Source: Hexactinellida sp. DTS-2022
Lineage: Eukaryota; Porifera; Hexactinellida
Length of the DNA: 64,000 nt
Reading direction: 5' to 3'
Assembly: GCA_028753945.1 (NCBI GenBank)
Contig: JAPNXP010000003.1
Location: forward strand, 4,650,001-4,714,000
Below are positions 1-11,642 of this stretch, piece by piece (the first letter of the stretch is position 1; every line of letters begins with the position of its first letter). The notes under the pieces were generated by a model. It did not search any database, was not told the DNA's origin, and saw only the letters and a list, made by a program, of their open reading frames with translations. The position numbers and the translations under genes were made by a program.

Positions 1-930
1 TGACATAGTGTAATGTACACTACACTACAGTACCGAAACTCTCGTAGAATACGGCTGTTATAGTTCTGTAGGGATGGGAAAAGTAATATACTCGATCCAA
101 AAGAAACTAAGCGTATAATAAATTCTCCTTCAACACCCTTCAACACCGTATTTTCCAGTTAAGTATACAAGCGAAAACGAGGACTTCTTCAAACAAACAG
201 AGGCGAAATAAATTAAATCAGAAGTTTTATTTGTTCATTCCTTCATGACTGACTGCACTAAATATAACTGTAGTATGCTACGAGTACATAACTAATTGTC
301 TACTTGTTTGTGCCAAACATTAATTCTTTCGCCAAGAAATGTGAAGACATAATACAAAAAATCATTTTTAAAGTACAAAATAGTGTAGATATTAGTGACT
401 GAAGCCAGTTCAGTTCTAACAGCTTTGTAGATGAATCAGAATTTTGTAAAAATTAGAAAAATGCAAAAATTAGATTAAGGTTATGTTGTGCAATAACAAA
501 AATAAAACATTATATGATTTGAATAACTTTGATCAATAATTCCAAATTAACAAACTGGCCCATTAAAATTAGCTATTGTAGGCAAGAGAAGAAAGAGTTT
601 TTGGGCCTTACAACGCGGATTTTAGTCTTATTTGGGCCCGACGAAAACTATTCTGTATATTCAGTATACTTTTTCCGTATAAACAGTGCCAACTAGAGGT
701 TTATTTTTGGCTCCATTGTTGGGAAGAATTACCTTCATTATTTTTCTAAGTGAATAACTAATGTTAGAAACAGATCCATGATTCCAATTTTATTATATCA
801 AGAACTTGAAACCACCATGTTAGAGTGAAAATATGCACAAATTATTTAACTGCGGGTAAAATGTCTTTTATTGATTGAGTTATTGAATTTGTTTCTAATA
901 ATTATGAACCTGAATTGCTTATCTTTTTTA
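1..930. other. AT-rich spacer, nothing recognised
   Basis: No long open frame, recognisable protein similarity or TIR pair was seen. The stretch is low-complexity AT-rich DNA ending where the first Harbinger-like MITE begins. Confidence 0.5.
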
Positions 931-1319
931 GCCACTGTTAGTTGAAATCTTGTTTCAACTCCGCCGCCGCGTCAGATATCACTTCAGCACGAATATTGTC
1001 ATTATTGTCATTATTCCAATCATTACACTTACATTTCAATGTAATGCCACTGTTCGTTGGCAATATTTTCGTAAGATTAAATATTAATAGACTCTAAAAC
1101 AGCCAGAATTACCAATTAACAAAATCAGAAACTATAACGAGCATTATTACCCATCGATGGCATATTTCGTCAATAAGCACTACAAATTAGAATATTTGCT
1201 CAGATAATTATAACTATGTCGTCCTCAAAATGAGATAATGATAATGAAATGCCGCCCGCCCGCATCCTCAGATAGACTTTGTGTGGAGCTGAAACAATAT
1301 TATCAATAACACAATGGCC
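931..1319 (+). mobile_element. PIF/Harbinger-like MITE, copy 1
   Basis: This is one of three related copies in the window (others at 42637 and 56034). It starts GCCACTGTTAGTTG and ends in a diverged inverted copy (CACAATGGCC). Inner terminal sequence is TTGTTTCAACTCC at the left and GGAGCTGAAACAATA at the right. TTA precedes it and TAA follows, compatible with a TA or TWA target. There is no coding capacity. Superfamily assignment rests on TIR start and target type only. Confidence 0.6.
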
Positions 1320-2193
1320 TAATGAATAAATTAATATAGTGTAACGACTGACTAACTTCGAACTACCGTATCAGAGCGACTCAAATATCTAATAAAGGTT
1401 AACGAATATTCGTTAGATAGTGATGCATTTCGCTGTAGCATAAAAAATACCCCATGTAAGTTGACTAATTCAAATCTAATTGAAAAATAGCATCGTGGTA
1501 ATATTTCCAAAGATAGATAATTAAGAGACATAAATAACTGGATGAGAGATAAATATGCACACTAATGCAACTACACGTAGTAATAAGTAGATGTATATTG
1601 TATACTAAGTATCTGGCTACTCGAGGTTGATAAATTTTCATAATTCGTTTAAATCAAGATTGAATTCTCCTGAAAAATGGTATTATCTCTACTCCAATCC
1701 GGAACTTGAAATTATTTCCTTTAATCTCTTAGTACGTATATATAATTTTGAAACATATTATGTTACAATTCCATATGCCCATTGTATATAACATTTATTG
1801 ATATCAATGCTATGTGAAGTAGTGTCATAATATTCTCATAATTAATGATATTCTTAATTAGTATTATAATGTGTGTTATTGTTCGCATAAACGTTTGAAG
1901 GTATGTACAAATTACCAATTAATAATGTTAAAATATGCTGAAGGACTAAGCAAATATGATAACAAGCTAAGGCTAGTCTTGGGAAGTAAGATGAATAAAT
2001 CATTAAGAAATATGAGGAGTTATATGTAAACTAGGATTGTCATCAATAATCATCCCACAAGGAATGTAGTATAACTACGTTTGTGCCGACAATCACGTGT
2101 GTATGCTAACTGCTAAGAGCAAAGCAGGATAGAACGTTTCTCAACATATGGAAGGGAGTCATAAAAAGTGCAAACTATACAAAATATAGTATG
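1320..2193. other. AT-rich spacer, nothing recognised
   Basis: No supported gene, RNA or delimited repeat was seen. Confidence 0.5.
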
Positions 2194-2341
2194 CAGGGTT
2201 TCATACAGGGGGTTGTAGGGGGGCATTTGACCCCCCCCCTAGAAAAACCACTTACACTACGAAGTTTAATTTATGCCCCCCCTTAAGAACATACATATCC
2301 CAGAGTGCCCTCCTTGTATGCAAATCCCGTATGAAACACTG
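2194..2341. mobile_element. hAT-like MITE with G/C homopolymer tracts
   Basis: The ends are CAGGGTTTCATACAGGG and the inverted CCGTATGAAACACTG. The interior has opposed G-run and C-run tracts that could pair. No clean 8-bp target duplication is visible (GTATG occurs at both edges). It resembles the 63252-63463 element in its TIR (CAGGGTTTCAT) and C/G-run interior. Confidence 0.5.
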
Positions 2342-2744
2342 GTATGTATTCAGTGAAATATTAACTTATACCTCGACTGTAGAAATTTTTTTCTCGTGTA
2401 ACCTAAAGACAAAATGGATCATGTTAATAACGAGTTTTCGGCACCTAACTTCACAAACGACCCAGAAGACAACCGGAGTTACCATGAGTTTACCGAATGT
2501 GTTAATAGAGGACTTGCATTGAATGGAGGGAATATATGATAACCAAAACATACTTACACTAATATTTGTGATATTACTAGACTCCCTCAGTACATACAGT
2601 ATAGGCAAAAGTAAATTAAGAAAGTAACATGGAATATGTCGAAACAAAAACGAACTACGTAGCTTGAACTTATATGGACAATTAGGTAGGTAGTTGGAAA
2701 ATAGAAAGTAGTTACGTAACGGAGATTGTATGGAATCCAACTAG

Positions 2745-2752
2745 TATAAATA
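2745..2752 (+). promoter_or_regulatory. TATA box of kinase 1
   Basis: TATAAATA begins 69 bp before the ATG at 2814, implying a short 5' UTR. The equivalent element occurs at nearly the same distance in four other genes of the window. Confidence 0.55.
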
Positions 2753-2813
2753 TACCAATATATTGAGTCATAAATCAAAAAGTTAATCCTACAACAATAC
2801 TAAAGATATTAAA

Positions 2814-3815
2814 ATGACAAGCACAATAAGCGACACATTCAGTGATGAAATACTCTCAAGAGATATCCATGAAGACTATAGGATAATTTGGCACAAACAG
2901 TTAGGGAAGGGAGCAACAACAGACCCCATCTACCTAGCCACACACATCAAGACACGGGGAAAGGTAGCAATCAAGATGGTGCCAGACACCACGCAAGCGA
3001 GAAGAGAGATCAGCCTACAGAGGAGATGCCAGCACTCGCCACACGTTCTAGCCATTATAGACGTGTACAGCAATGCGGCTTCTCGTCTCTCCTCTCACCG
3101 CAGGGAAGAGCACTACCTGTACATCGTGTTGGAGATCATGGAGGGAGGCACTCTCCTGCGTCTGATCGAGAGCTTCAGTGGTGGCCTGTCTGAGTCTCTG
3201 GCAGCTGTCTACTTCCGACAGATTCTCCTCGCCCTCTCCACGCTCCACCAGCAAGGCATCCTCCACAGAGACCTCAAGCCGGACAACATCCTGCTCACGG
3301 AGGCCTACTCGCTCTACCAGCTGGAGGATGAACAGGACTGTGCGGACTTCCAACTGCAGCTGGCCGACTTTGGCTTTGCAGCGGAAGAGGCAGACAAACC
3401 CACAAAGGCTATGTACACACCTTTCTACGCAGCGCCAGAGCTGCTAGCCAACGACCCTCACTTCAATGCTGCCATCTCACACACGCAGTCTGCCACACCC
3501 ACCCACACCCCCTCACGAGGAGCCATCAACAGCTACGACTCTCGTATCGACCTGTGGTCTCTGGGAGTCACCCTCTACGTCATGCTCTCCGGCACGCCTC
3601 CCTTCTACCCAGAGAGCCACACACGCACTGGCATCACTCCCAGCATGTACGAGTGCATCCGGAACGGAGACTTCTCTTTCTACCACGAGTGCTGGGAAGA
3701 GGTGTCCCAGGAGGCCAAGCATCTCATATCGGGTCTCCTGCAGGTGGACCCCGACAGGAGACTCTCTCTGCAACAAGCACTGCAGCATCCGTGGATTAGC
3801 AATAACTTAATATAA
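2814..3815 (+). CDS. MAPKAPK-like Ser/Thr protein kinase (kinase 1)
   Basis: This intronless ORF encodes 333 aa and consists almost entirely of one protein kinase domain (about residues 22-330). Visible landmarks are the ATP-binding Lys54 (VAIK), alpha-C Glu65, HRDLKPDN at 151-158, DFG at 185-187, and a Thr202-Pro203 activation-loop site followed by APE at 207-209. The TP-x-Y-x-APE context and the C-lobe resemble MAPK-activated kinases MK2/MK3/MK5, in which MAPKs phosphorylate that Thr. The glycine loop is degenerate (LGKGATTDPIY), lacking the third Gly. An extended loop lies between strands 4 and 5. No C-terminal docking or NLS tail is present. Residues 17 to about 327 lie in a 934-bp block repeated almost exactly at 10191-11124 on the other strand. 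Codon use is GC-rich against AT-rich flanks. Activity is inferred from conserved residues. Confidence 0.88.
   Translation: MTSTISDTFSDEILSRDIHEDYRIIWHKQLGKGATTDPIYLATHIKTRGKVAIKMVPDTTQARREISLQRRCQHSPHVLAIIDVYSNAASRLSSHRREEHYLYIVLEIMEGGTLLRLIESFSGGLSESLAAVYFRQILLALSTLHQQGILHRDLKPDNILLTEAYSLYQLEDEQDCADFQLQLADFGFAAEEADKPTKAMYTPFYAAPELLANDPHFNAAISHTQSATPTHTPSRGAINSYDSRIDLWSLGVTLYVMLSGTPPFYPESHTRTGITPSMYECIRNGDFSFYHECWEEVSQEAKHLISGLLQVDPDRRLSLQQALQHPWISNNLI
2861..3794 (+). repeat. 934-bp inverted near-identical block, left copy
   Basis: This matches the reverse complement of 10191-11124 without indels. Four single-base differences were found by comparing translations in three frames, three of them silent in the kinase frame. 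Similarity stops abruptly just before AGATATCCATGAAG and just after CATCCGTGG, inside the coding region at both ends. Two 60-base lines counted by hand gave 29 and 37 G+C, far above the flanks. Confidence 0.93.
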
Positions 3816-3862
3816 ATGTATAGTGTATGAAATTATACTACGAATTTTGCGCTTAATATTTT

Positions 3863-3868
3863 AATAAA
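3863..3868 (+). terminator. poly(A) signal for kinase 1
   Basis: AATAAA lies 48 bp after the kinase 1 stop codon. The AT-rich background makes chance matches common. Confidence 0.4.
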
Positions 3869-4419
3869 ATCTTTCAAATATCTAGCTATCGCATAATTTG
3901 CAAATACGAATTCTGAAATTACAATATTGAAAAATCGATTAAAAATCCATCATTCAGAAATTATAATTTCAGTTAGAATAAATATACACCTGTCTAACCT
4001 TCCGTGTAAATACAGTCAAGTTCTTTTTATGAACATTCAAGGGACCAAAAAGTGTCTTCATAATAAGTAAAATCAACTAAATACAAACCCTATGTAAGTT
4101 GTTAAATTGGGATCATAGGGGCTGTTCATAACAAAAAGTTTATCATATAAAGCAGACGGAAAATCGTTTACAATAATTGGACCTGACTGTAATTGATAAT
4201 ACAATTCATCACGATCGACTCAAATGGTTCAGATTTCGTTCAAACATGTGTTGAAAGAATATAATTTCAATCCTAACCTCTGTCAATTAAATATTAGGAA
4301 TTACCAGAAAGTAGGAAACATTTTCTTTGTTACTAGTGTCTGAAATAACCGGAGTCAGCTGTGAAATAAATGAAATTTAATAAACTTGATGCTGTGTGTA
4401 AGCATGTTTGACCGGATTG
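3869..4419. other. AT-rich spacer downstream of kinase 1
   Basis: No ORF or delimited repeat was recognised. Confidence 0.5.
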
Positions 4420-4427
4420 TATTATAC

Positions 4428-4581
4428 CAGGCCTCTTCAATTAGCGGCCCGCGGGCCAAAAGTGGCCCGCCGCGTATATTTGGTAATGTTAAGTAATGTA
4501 GAAGATCAATGAATAGTGGCCCGGGGGCCTTGCCTGATTTTCCAAAAGTGGCCCGGGGATAAAACTAATTGAAGAGCCCTG
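4428..4581. mobile_element. hAT MITE (154 bp) with GGCCCG stem
   Basis: TIRs are CAGGCCTCTTCAATTAG and the inverted CTAATTGAAGAGCCCTG. A perfect 8-bp target duplication TATTATAC flanks it (4420-4427 and 4582-4589). The interior repeats the box CCAAAAGTGGCCCG, typical of compact hAT miniatures. No coding sequence. Confidence 0.88.
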
Positions 4582-4709
4582 TATTATACCATGATACATG
4601 ACATAGGCGCCAAGCTTAGCAGGAACCAGTATCTATCTGAGAGGGAGGGTATGTATATTGTCCAGACGGTGGATAAAATTGGTACGGGTGGGGGATGATA
4701 AACAGTAAT

Positions 4710-4930
4710 TTATTTTATGTGGCCTAATTGATAGTCATACCTTTCCTCCAGCGGAACGAAATCGCTGCCAAAGATCACCAAGTACCCTCCAGTGGACCCA
4801 GTCCACGCCAGATACCCAATATCGGAGCCTATGATACACGGTTCGGCTATGGCCGAACTGGTTATTATAGAATTAATGTTAGTTCTATGGCCGATTGGGC
4901 GGCTGAGCCGCACCGCTTTTCATGAACTTC
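4710..4930 (-). other. GC-rich island, possible exon
   Basis: About 200 bp is clearly richer in G+C than its surroundings and is open on the minus strand (67 codons, 4710-4913). The peptide contains GSDIGYLAWTGSTGGYLV. It matches no family I recognise, and splice sites were not convincingly identified. It could be an internal exon or a captured fragment. Confidence 0.25.
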
Positions 4931-5847
4931 TTACGGGTTTGCCTTAAATTGAGAGAATTGGTAAGCGAATTTGTATCTGATAATAATCAATACAAAGAGT
5001 AAGTCAGTAGTGTTTTTATACAATTGGATAGATAACAAGATTAGCTTGACTACGTTGTAATACGAAATTGATCAATTATATGTGCTATAAATTAGTGAAG
5101 TCAGTAAACAAATTTTAATTAACCTTCCTCTGGAATGTGAGAGACGCTTATAATTCAGCTGTGATCTAAACCAAATAACTTGGCGTTTGACTACATTGTC
5201 TGGACACTGAATCCTACCTGGAAATACAAATCCATCAGATTAGAATAGCAATGGTAACCTACTCTCATTAAGCATATGTTCGCTTAAATTGTTATTTGTT
5301 ACAAAGATATAAGTTTAAACTTTAAAGAACATGTTCAAAAGGCTTGATAATTATTAAAAGATAACCAAAATGTTCTTGCAATTTGATCTATTAACCACTA
5401 TTAGTTATTAAGAATTCAGCAAAATTAACATAAATATACTATTATTTATTTTACAAGATTATGAATAAATTAGTAGTTGAGAGACGACAAGGCTACACAC
5501 TATTATGCTGAGATATATAAAAAACCAAGGCAGCCATTCAATACTAGTTTACTACTTCTTGTCGGCACAGTAAAAGAATGAGATTACTACTTGATAAAAA
5601 AAGTGTTTATAATATTCATTACATAATAAAAGGCATGTAAAGTGATTTCCATTCAGTCTAAAGGAAAGTTCTAATCATATCGTTGGGTTAACCAACATAA
5701 GAGCATGAAAGGATGTGGCAGAGAGTTTGAAGAGGAAATTTTTCCCGTACTAGAGGTGTATAATATGGTTATAATGTAAGACAAGGATATTGGGGATACA
5801 TAGTATGAGGAATGCTCGTCTGATAAGAGACATTCCATTTTCACATA
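4931..5847. other. AT-rich spacer
   Basis: No supported gene or delimited repeat was seen. Confidence 0.5.
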
Positions 5848-6018
5848 CAGTATAACCTCATTAGTACAAACACCAGGGGACCGTCAAAATATGTTATCAG
5901 GTATTCGTATTAACCGGTGTTATTTACATTGAAAATGCTTTGAAGGGGTATACTAAAATTGTGTTCGTATTAACCGGAATTTCGTGATATCTGTGTTCGT
6001 ACTAACGAGGTTCTACTG
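5848..6018. mobile_element. Tigger-type MITE, family B
   Basis: TIR-like ends (CAGTATAACCTCATTAGTAC and inverted GTACTAACGAGG..CTACTG) are flanked by TA. The internal boxes CACCAGGGGACCG and CGTATTAACCGG are shared with copies at 34889, 56540 and others. Confidence 0.7.
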
Positions 6019-8264
6019 TAGTTCAGATTGAAATTCTCCTGGAGAATTTATTCCCACGCATTCCCAAATACAAATTTCACTTGACTCCCTTTTCACCACT
6101 TCAAGGGTATGCTGAAACAACAAACATAAATATATTCGTGATTAATGGGCTAATTTAGTGAGAGTGGCGGTTCGTCATCAAATATGCAAATCAAATTGAA
6201 TACCTTTCACATAAAACTTATGAATCATATCTTGTACAGTAAATACTTTCTATCACTCAAGTTCCAATTGCAGTTTCTTTCAATATTTGTAATTAATTAC
6301 AGTACTGTATAAGCAACCTAGCTTGAAGCTAATCAAAATGATTAATGAGATATATTTGATACTGCAACTAACAAAGTACGTAGTGAGAATTCAAAATGAA
6401 ATCAAACCTGAAATAGGAAACAAAATGTCAAATTTAATACATTGACATGAAACTTCATTAACGTACGTGAATACGAATTGTACAATGAGTAATATTATGC
6501 ACATATTAATTAGCCCAGGTAATTAAAATAACAATAAAATCGCAAAACAGTCAGATGAAGAGAATATCTAATCGGATGGAATAATCTAGTTTTGAATTAT
6601 ACTTCAAACCATATAGCAAGGAAAATCTCACAAATAGAGAACAAATCAGTTTTCTATCATATTCAATTATTATAGTTTCACAAATCTCTCAATCAGTGTA
6701 CAAGGGGGCTTATACAGTTTATCTCCACATTTCTCTTTTAACCCCACCCTGAATTTTTAAGTACGTTAATAATAAATTTGACTACAGTAGAGCTTAGATA
6801 TCACGTACTTGGGTCAGTACGTACTGTTATTTGTTAGCCAAGTTTATTTTTTAAGAATTTCTAGGACATTTGGTGCTATGTCTGTCTTGTTGTCAAAACA
6901 AATTATTTATTACCTCTCATTCAAATTGCTCAAATTAAAAGAGTAAATTTGATAAGTGACTTATAATTGACAAAAGATGATAATCTTCTTCAGTAAATGA
7001 ACTTCTTATATTGAAGTGGTATGCAAGAATATTGCAGGCAGTGCGGGTTCAGAAATGTTTTGTGAAGATAACTACACAGCTGGGGGTCTGGGGGCGAAGC
7101 CTTAGGGTAGTTAAATTGTTATTATTGTGTATAAAGTAATGGGGAATAGAAACTGCATTAAAACTGAGATAGAGATATCGAACTTCCAAATGTTATAATC
7201 GGTAAACAAGTATGTGTTGAACACGAATTTAATGTTCACAAATTTTTAATATGAATATTTGTTGAGTTGTCAAATTTTATGAAATCCCGAATGAAAATAC
7301 CCAGACAATTGAATAAATATTGATTCATGAGATAATATCCGTAGCAAAGCCACAAAAAACTTGAAAACAAATATCGATTAAGACAATATTCTGGATACAA
7401 TTAAATTTTATCTTAGAAAATATCATGTTTCTACCATCATTATAATTCTAATTCAATGGAGGGTGTATAACATAATATATTTGCTACATACTACATCATT
7501 ACTAATATAATAAGAAAGTAATATCACGCATTCTATATAACTCAACATAAAAAGGAGCTACGTGGACAATGATTATTTTGAGAATTAGATTTGATTTTAA
7601 TTAATTGAGAGTTGAATAAACAATAATGTAGTGGAAAGTTAAATATAGAAGAAATTAATGAGAATTACATTTTCAGTATCAATATACTTAATTAACCGAG
7701 AAAATGGTAACACAAGTGGTAGCCGATTTTAAATGAATGAGGTGATGAACCGAGACCTTTGATTATTCAGCTAATTTGGAAAATTATCAAGTAGAACCGA
7801 TTGAACTGGAAATAAAATTCGTTCATTTTTAACAAAAAATCACTTTTGCGATAACAAAAGGCGACGGCTGATCGATAAGTAAGCCTAAATATTAATACAA
7901 TCGAATAGTTATCATATAGTATATTCAGGCGGGTAAATTTATGAAATTTTTTTACAAAAAATGTTTACATGTCTTCTTTCTACCTACTGGGTGTATTTAA
8001 ACTGTTCAGTTCCAAAATGGACTCAGCTGATCCAGAAATCAAGAAGTCGCTTGCAACATACTTATAATTAGTTGTAGGTTATTATTATTTGTATCCTACT
8101 AAAGGTTCAAGGGTCAATCAATTCATTGGAGCCAATGGGATTAGACCTGGTAAATTGGGCCATATTAGTTGGTAAATATATATTATAAATATTTAGTTAT
8201 TCAAATGCAGGTCTCGTGACTGTTCCACGCAAAAGTGCACTTGTTAATCTTCGAAAGTTATTGT
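6019..8264. other. AT-rich spacer with a repeat fragment
   Basis: Mostly featureless. Roughly 7127-7270 resembles the repeat family at 50285, 55630 and 19925 (ATGGGGAATAGAAACTGCAT then CTTCCAAATGTTATAATC). No gene recognised. Confidence 0.45.
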
Positions 8265-8434
8265 CAGTAAACCTCCAAAAGTGAACACCTTCAAGAAATG
8301 AACAACTCCAAAATATGAACACTTTTTCACGGTCCCAAATTTTACCCATTGCTTTAGACACACGTTATGATAAATCATGAAAAGTGATCATTTTGGCTGG
8401 TCCCCCGGGTGTTCACTTTATGAAGGTTTTACTG
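8265..8434. mobile_element. Tigger-type MITE, GTGAACACC family
   Basis: Ends are CAGTAAACCTCCAAAAGTG and the inverted CACTTTATGAAGGTTTTACTG, with TA on the right. Both arms carry GTGAACACC or its inverse, and GGTCCC/GGTCCCCC boxes sit inside, as in the other Tigger-like families here. Confidence 0.7.
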
Positions 8435-10130
8435 TAGTATACTATAATTATGAAATAACTCGTATGTCTATTTCTAGATCAGGTTTTATTGACCTAAATA
8501 GTATTACAAATAGGCGGCAGGGGCTTTTGGTGTACAAAATTTAGAGACGGTATACCAATATTATTACATATGTATCTTAGAGAGCGAAGAAAAATAATTT
8601 TTAACTAGTAGAGTTTAAAAAATAAAACATTTAATTCATATTCCTCAATAAATTACCAAAATAAGATCGCACAATTTAAATTGGTAAAATAGAGAAAATA
8701 GATAACGTGGTCATGAAATTATATGAATTGAGAATGTTGTGTCTGTCCTTAAATGGATTCATTAATTACAATTTTAATTACGCATATATTAATAGAACAA
8801 GCCAGCATATCAAATTAAATAATTAGATTCTCTTATTTATGACTAGTGAATAATCTTTTCATAATTAGTTCATAACAGAGCAGTAAATTAAAATATATTA
8901 ATTAATAACTTGTTTTCCATTTAATAATTCGGTGACGTGTTCACAGACTTCGAATTGAAGCAAAATAATTCCTATCACAATTATATTGACGTACAAATCA
9001 AACTTTGTTCGGATGTAGAGAAGATAAGAACAATTTGTTAAATGTATAGTAAACTTCCACTTTAACGAAGCTGGATATAAAGAAATACTCGCTTATAACG
9101 AAGTTATATATGTTAAGGGTACCGTGGGACGTAGGTTGAGCCATTCCCATTCCCAAATAATGGCCATAATTCCCAAAATTTCCATATATTTCCCACAAAG
9201 TTATTAGAACCTACATTTACTGTGCAATTTGAAATTAGTCCTGTTATAATATATTCCATTTCAAGGTATCCCCACATAAATCTTAAATTTAAGAGCATAA
9301 ATTAAGAAATAAATGAATTAATTAAGTAAAATTAAATTAAGAGCCTAAGGTTTACACTGTTAATTCAATATTCTATCTATGAATATAAATTTATTCAACT
9401 TAAGTGGTATCGGTAGTGAATTTTCAAATATCGAATTTGAGAAAGTTGAAATAGCCATTAACTATTTTTGTGTAATAAAATTGGGCTGAAACGAACAATG
9501 ATCAGATCTCATTATCTATTATGCAAATAAGTATACGTAATTATATTTTGTTATACTTAATATGGAACGCTATGAAAGCGCTCTTTTGAAGAGTGCGAGT
9601 TGGGTATTTCTAGATTTAGAAATATTTTCGATACTCTGCAGATTAGTAATTTGTGTGATGTAATTATTTTACTATCCTTATAACGAATGTTGCTGTTTAC
9701 CAATTATTGGAAAATATTCGCAAATAACAAAAGTAACAGGTTAAATTTGAAAATGATTATCAAATCGATCGATTGAAAGCTGCTCCCAAGAAAAGAGATA
9801 TTTTGGAATACTGTATATCTATATTGAAGAGAATTCCTATAATGAAAGTATCACAGTGAAGATTGATTAGCCAAATATAATTTAATTGTTAAATCAGTAA
9901 TGCATTGTTTGTTAAGCAGAATTCTCTGATTAGTGGTTATAATTATTACAGCACATCAAGATATTAGTTAATTAAATACATCTGATTGGACAGATGGATT
10001 AATAATCAGTGAAAATATAATTTCTAGATGGAAAATGCTAAATGCTTTTAAACAAACAGAAAATATTCTATTGTGGGGAAAGATACGTACACATGTGCAA
10101 TGAATTGTTGAAGTTAGGTACCTAAACTAC
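8435..10130. other. AT-rich spacer with degenerate Tigger end
   Basis: About 9050-9115 has AACTTCCACTTTAACGAAGC and TTATAACGAAGTTATA, a degenerate relative of the 55150-55536 element. Nothing else recognised. Confidence 0.4.
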
Positions 10131-10175
10131 GGTAACAACAAAATTATTCCACAATATATAAGGAGCAAGATATAA

Positions 10176-11174
10176 TTAACGGAAGCAGAGCCACGGATGC
10201 TGCAGTGCTTGTTGCAGAGAGAGTCTCCTGTCGGGGTCCACCTGCAGGAGACCCGATATGAGATGCTTGGCCTCCTGGGACACCTCTTCCCAGCACTCGT
10301 GGTAGAAAGAGAAGTCTCCGTTCCGGATGCACTCGTACATGCTGGGAGTGATGCCAGTGCGTGTGTGGCTCTCTGGGTAGAAGGGAGGCGTGCCGGAGAG
10401 CATGACGTAGAGGGTGACTCCCAGAGACCACAGGTCGATACGAGAGTCGTAGCTGTTGATGGCTCCTCGTGAGGGGGTGTGGGTGGGTGTGGCAGACTGC
10501 GTGTGTGAGATGGCAGCATTGAAGTGAGGGTCGTTGGCTAGCAGCTCTGGCGCTGCGTAGAAAGGTGTGTACATAGCCTTTGTGGGTTTGTCTGCCTCTT
10601 CCGCTGCAAAGCCAAAGTCGGCCAGCTGCAGTTGGAAGTCCGCACAGTCCTGTTCATCCTCCAGCTGGTAGAGCGAGTAGGCCTCCGTGAGCAGGATGTT
10701 GTCCGGCTTGAGGTCTCTGTGGAGGATGCCTTGCTGGTGCAGCGTGGAGAGGGCGAGGAGAATCTGTCGGAAGTAGACAGCTGCCAGAGACTCAGACAGG
10801 CCACCACTGAAGCTCTCGATCAGACGCAGGAGAGTGCCTCCCTCCATGATCTCCAACACGATGTACAGGTAGTGCTCTTCCCTGCGGTGAGAGGAGAGAC
10901 GAGAAGCCGCATTGCTGTACACGTCTATAATGGCTAGAACGTGTGGCGAGTGCTGGCATCTCCTCTGTAGGCTGATCTCTCGTCTCGCTTGTGTGGTGTC
11001 TGGCACCATCTTGATTGCTACCTTTCCCCGTGTCTTGATGTGTCTGGCTAGGTAGATGGGGTCTGTTGTTGCTCCCTTCCCTAACTGTTTGTGCCAAATT
11101 ATCCTATAGTCTTCATGGATATCTTTCTGGTTAATTCGTAATTCCCGTAGAAAATAATTATGCATAAACGACAT
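10176..11174 (-). CDS. MAPKAPK-like Ser/Thr protein kinase (kinase 1 prime)
   Basis: This intronless 332-aa ORF is the inverted partner of kinase 1. From DIHEDYR (residues 18-24) to the C-lobe HPW the proteins are identical except Thr43 of kinase 1, which is Arg44 here. The catalytic set is intact: Lys55, Glu66, HRD 152-154, DFG 186-188, Thr203-Pro204. The first 17 residues and the last four (LCFR) are unrelated to kinase 1, because the DNA similarity ends inside the gene. The upstream flank is different from kinase 1 but supplies its own in-frame ATG and a TATA box 63 bp away. No AATAAA was seen in the 200 bp after the stop. It is probably a functional paralogue homogenised with kinase 1, though a recent duplication capturing new ends is also possible. 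Confidence 0.85.
   Translation of the reverse strand: MSFMHNYFLRELRINQKDIHEDYRIIWHKQLGKGATTDPIYLARHIKTRGKVAIKMVPDTTQARREISLQRRCQHSPHVLAIIDVYSNAASRLSSHRREEHYLYIVLEIMEGGTLLRLIESFSGGLSESLAAVYFRQILLALSTLHQQGILHRDLKPDNILLTEAYSLYQLEDEQDCADFQLQLADFGFAAEEADKPTKAMYTPFYAAPELLANDPHFNAAISHTQSATPTHTPSRGAINSYDSRIDLWSLGVTLYVMLSGTPPFYPESHTRTGITPSMYECIRNGDFSFYHECWEEVSQEAKHLISGLLQVDPDRRLSLQQALQHPWLCFR
10191..11124 (-). repeat. 934-bp inverted near-identical block, right copy
   Basis: This pairs with 2861-3794 in inverted orientation, about 6.4 kb apart. No target duplication or TIR is visible at either edge, so transposition of the block is not supported. Confidence 0.93.
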
Positions 11175-11230
11175 GATGAAATTTTCAGGAAAAGTAGTGT
11201 TTATTTAGTTATTTCAATAATCAAACTATT

Positions 11231-11238
11231 ATTTATAT
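11231..11238 (-). promoter_or_regulatory. TATA box of kinase 1 prime
   Basis: ATATAAAT is read on the minus strand, with the TATAAA motif 63 bp before the ATG at 11174. It lies outside the duplicated block, so it is not a copy of the kinase 1 TATA box. Confidence 0.5.
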
Positions 11239-11640
11239 ATTTTGACAACAAGAGTTCCTTTAAATATATAACGTTGCAAGTTTAACTTTCGACTAAAAAT
11301 ACTAGTACGGTATTAATAAATAAGTTTTGACAATAATCAGAATTCAGTTAGTTTGTTACTAATTTTAAATATCAATTAAGAAATTAAATATTTGTATAAT
11401 TAGAACTTTTTATATAAAGTATGTTGCTATAGTGACATAACATTTTTCAAGGGAGATGATTACACTATGATTTTTAGAAAGAACCGACGAGTAATTTGTT
11501 CAGAGAAAACTCGGCGTACTGTTATTAGCTTTTTTATCAAAGTTTGATAAGGAAAAACAATGACGCAATCTACGCTGTAGATGGTTGGATAACTATCTTC
11601 TTTGGGATCATAATATCCTAATTTTCAATTCCTTGAAATA
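11239..11640. other. AT-rich spacer upstream of kinase 1 prime
   Basis: Nothing recognised. Confidence 0.5.
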
Positions 11641-11642
11641 TA

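Noticed and set aside
2366..2740. 124-codon minus-strand ORF upstream of kinase 1
   Set aside because: Overlaps the kinase 1 promoter region, low complexity, no recognisable motif.
3048..3810. Several overlapping ORFs in other frames of kinase 1 and its copy
   Set aside because: High GC makes alternative frames open. Only the kinase frame shows catalytic motifs.
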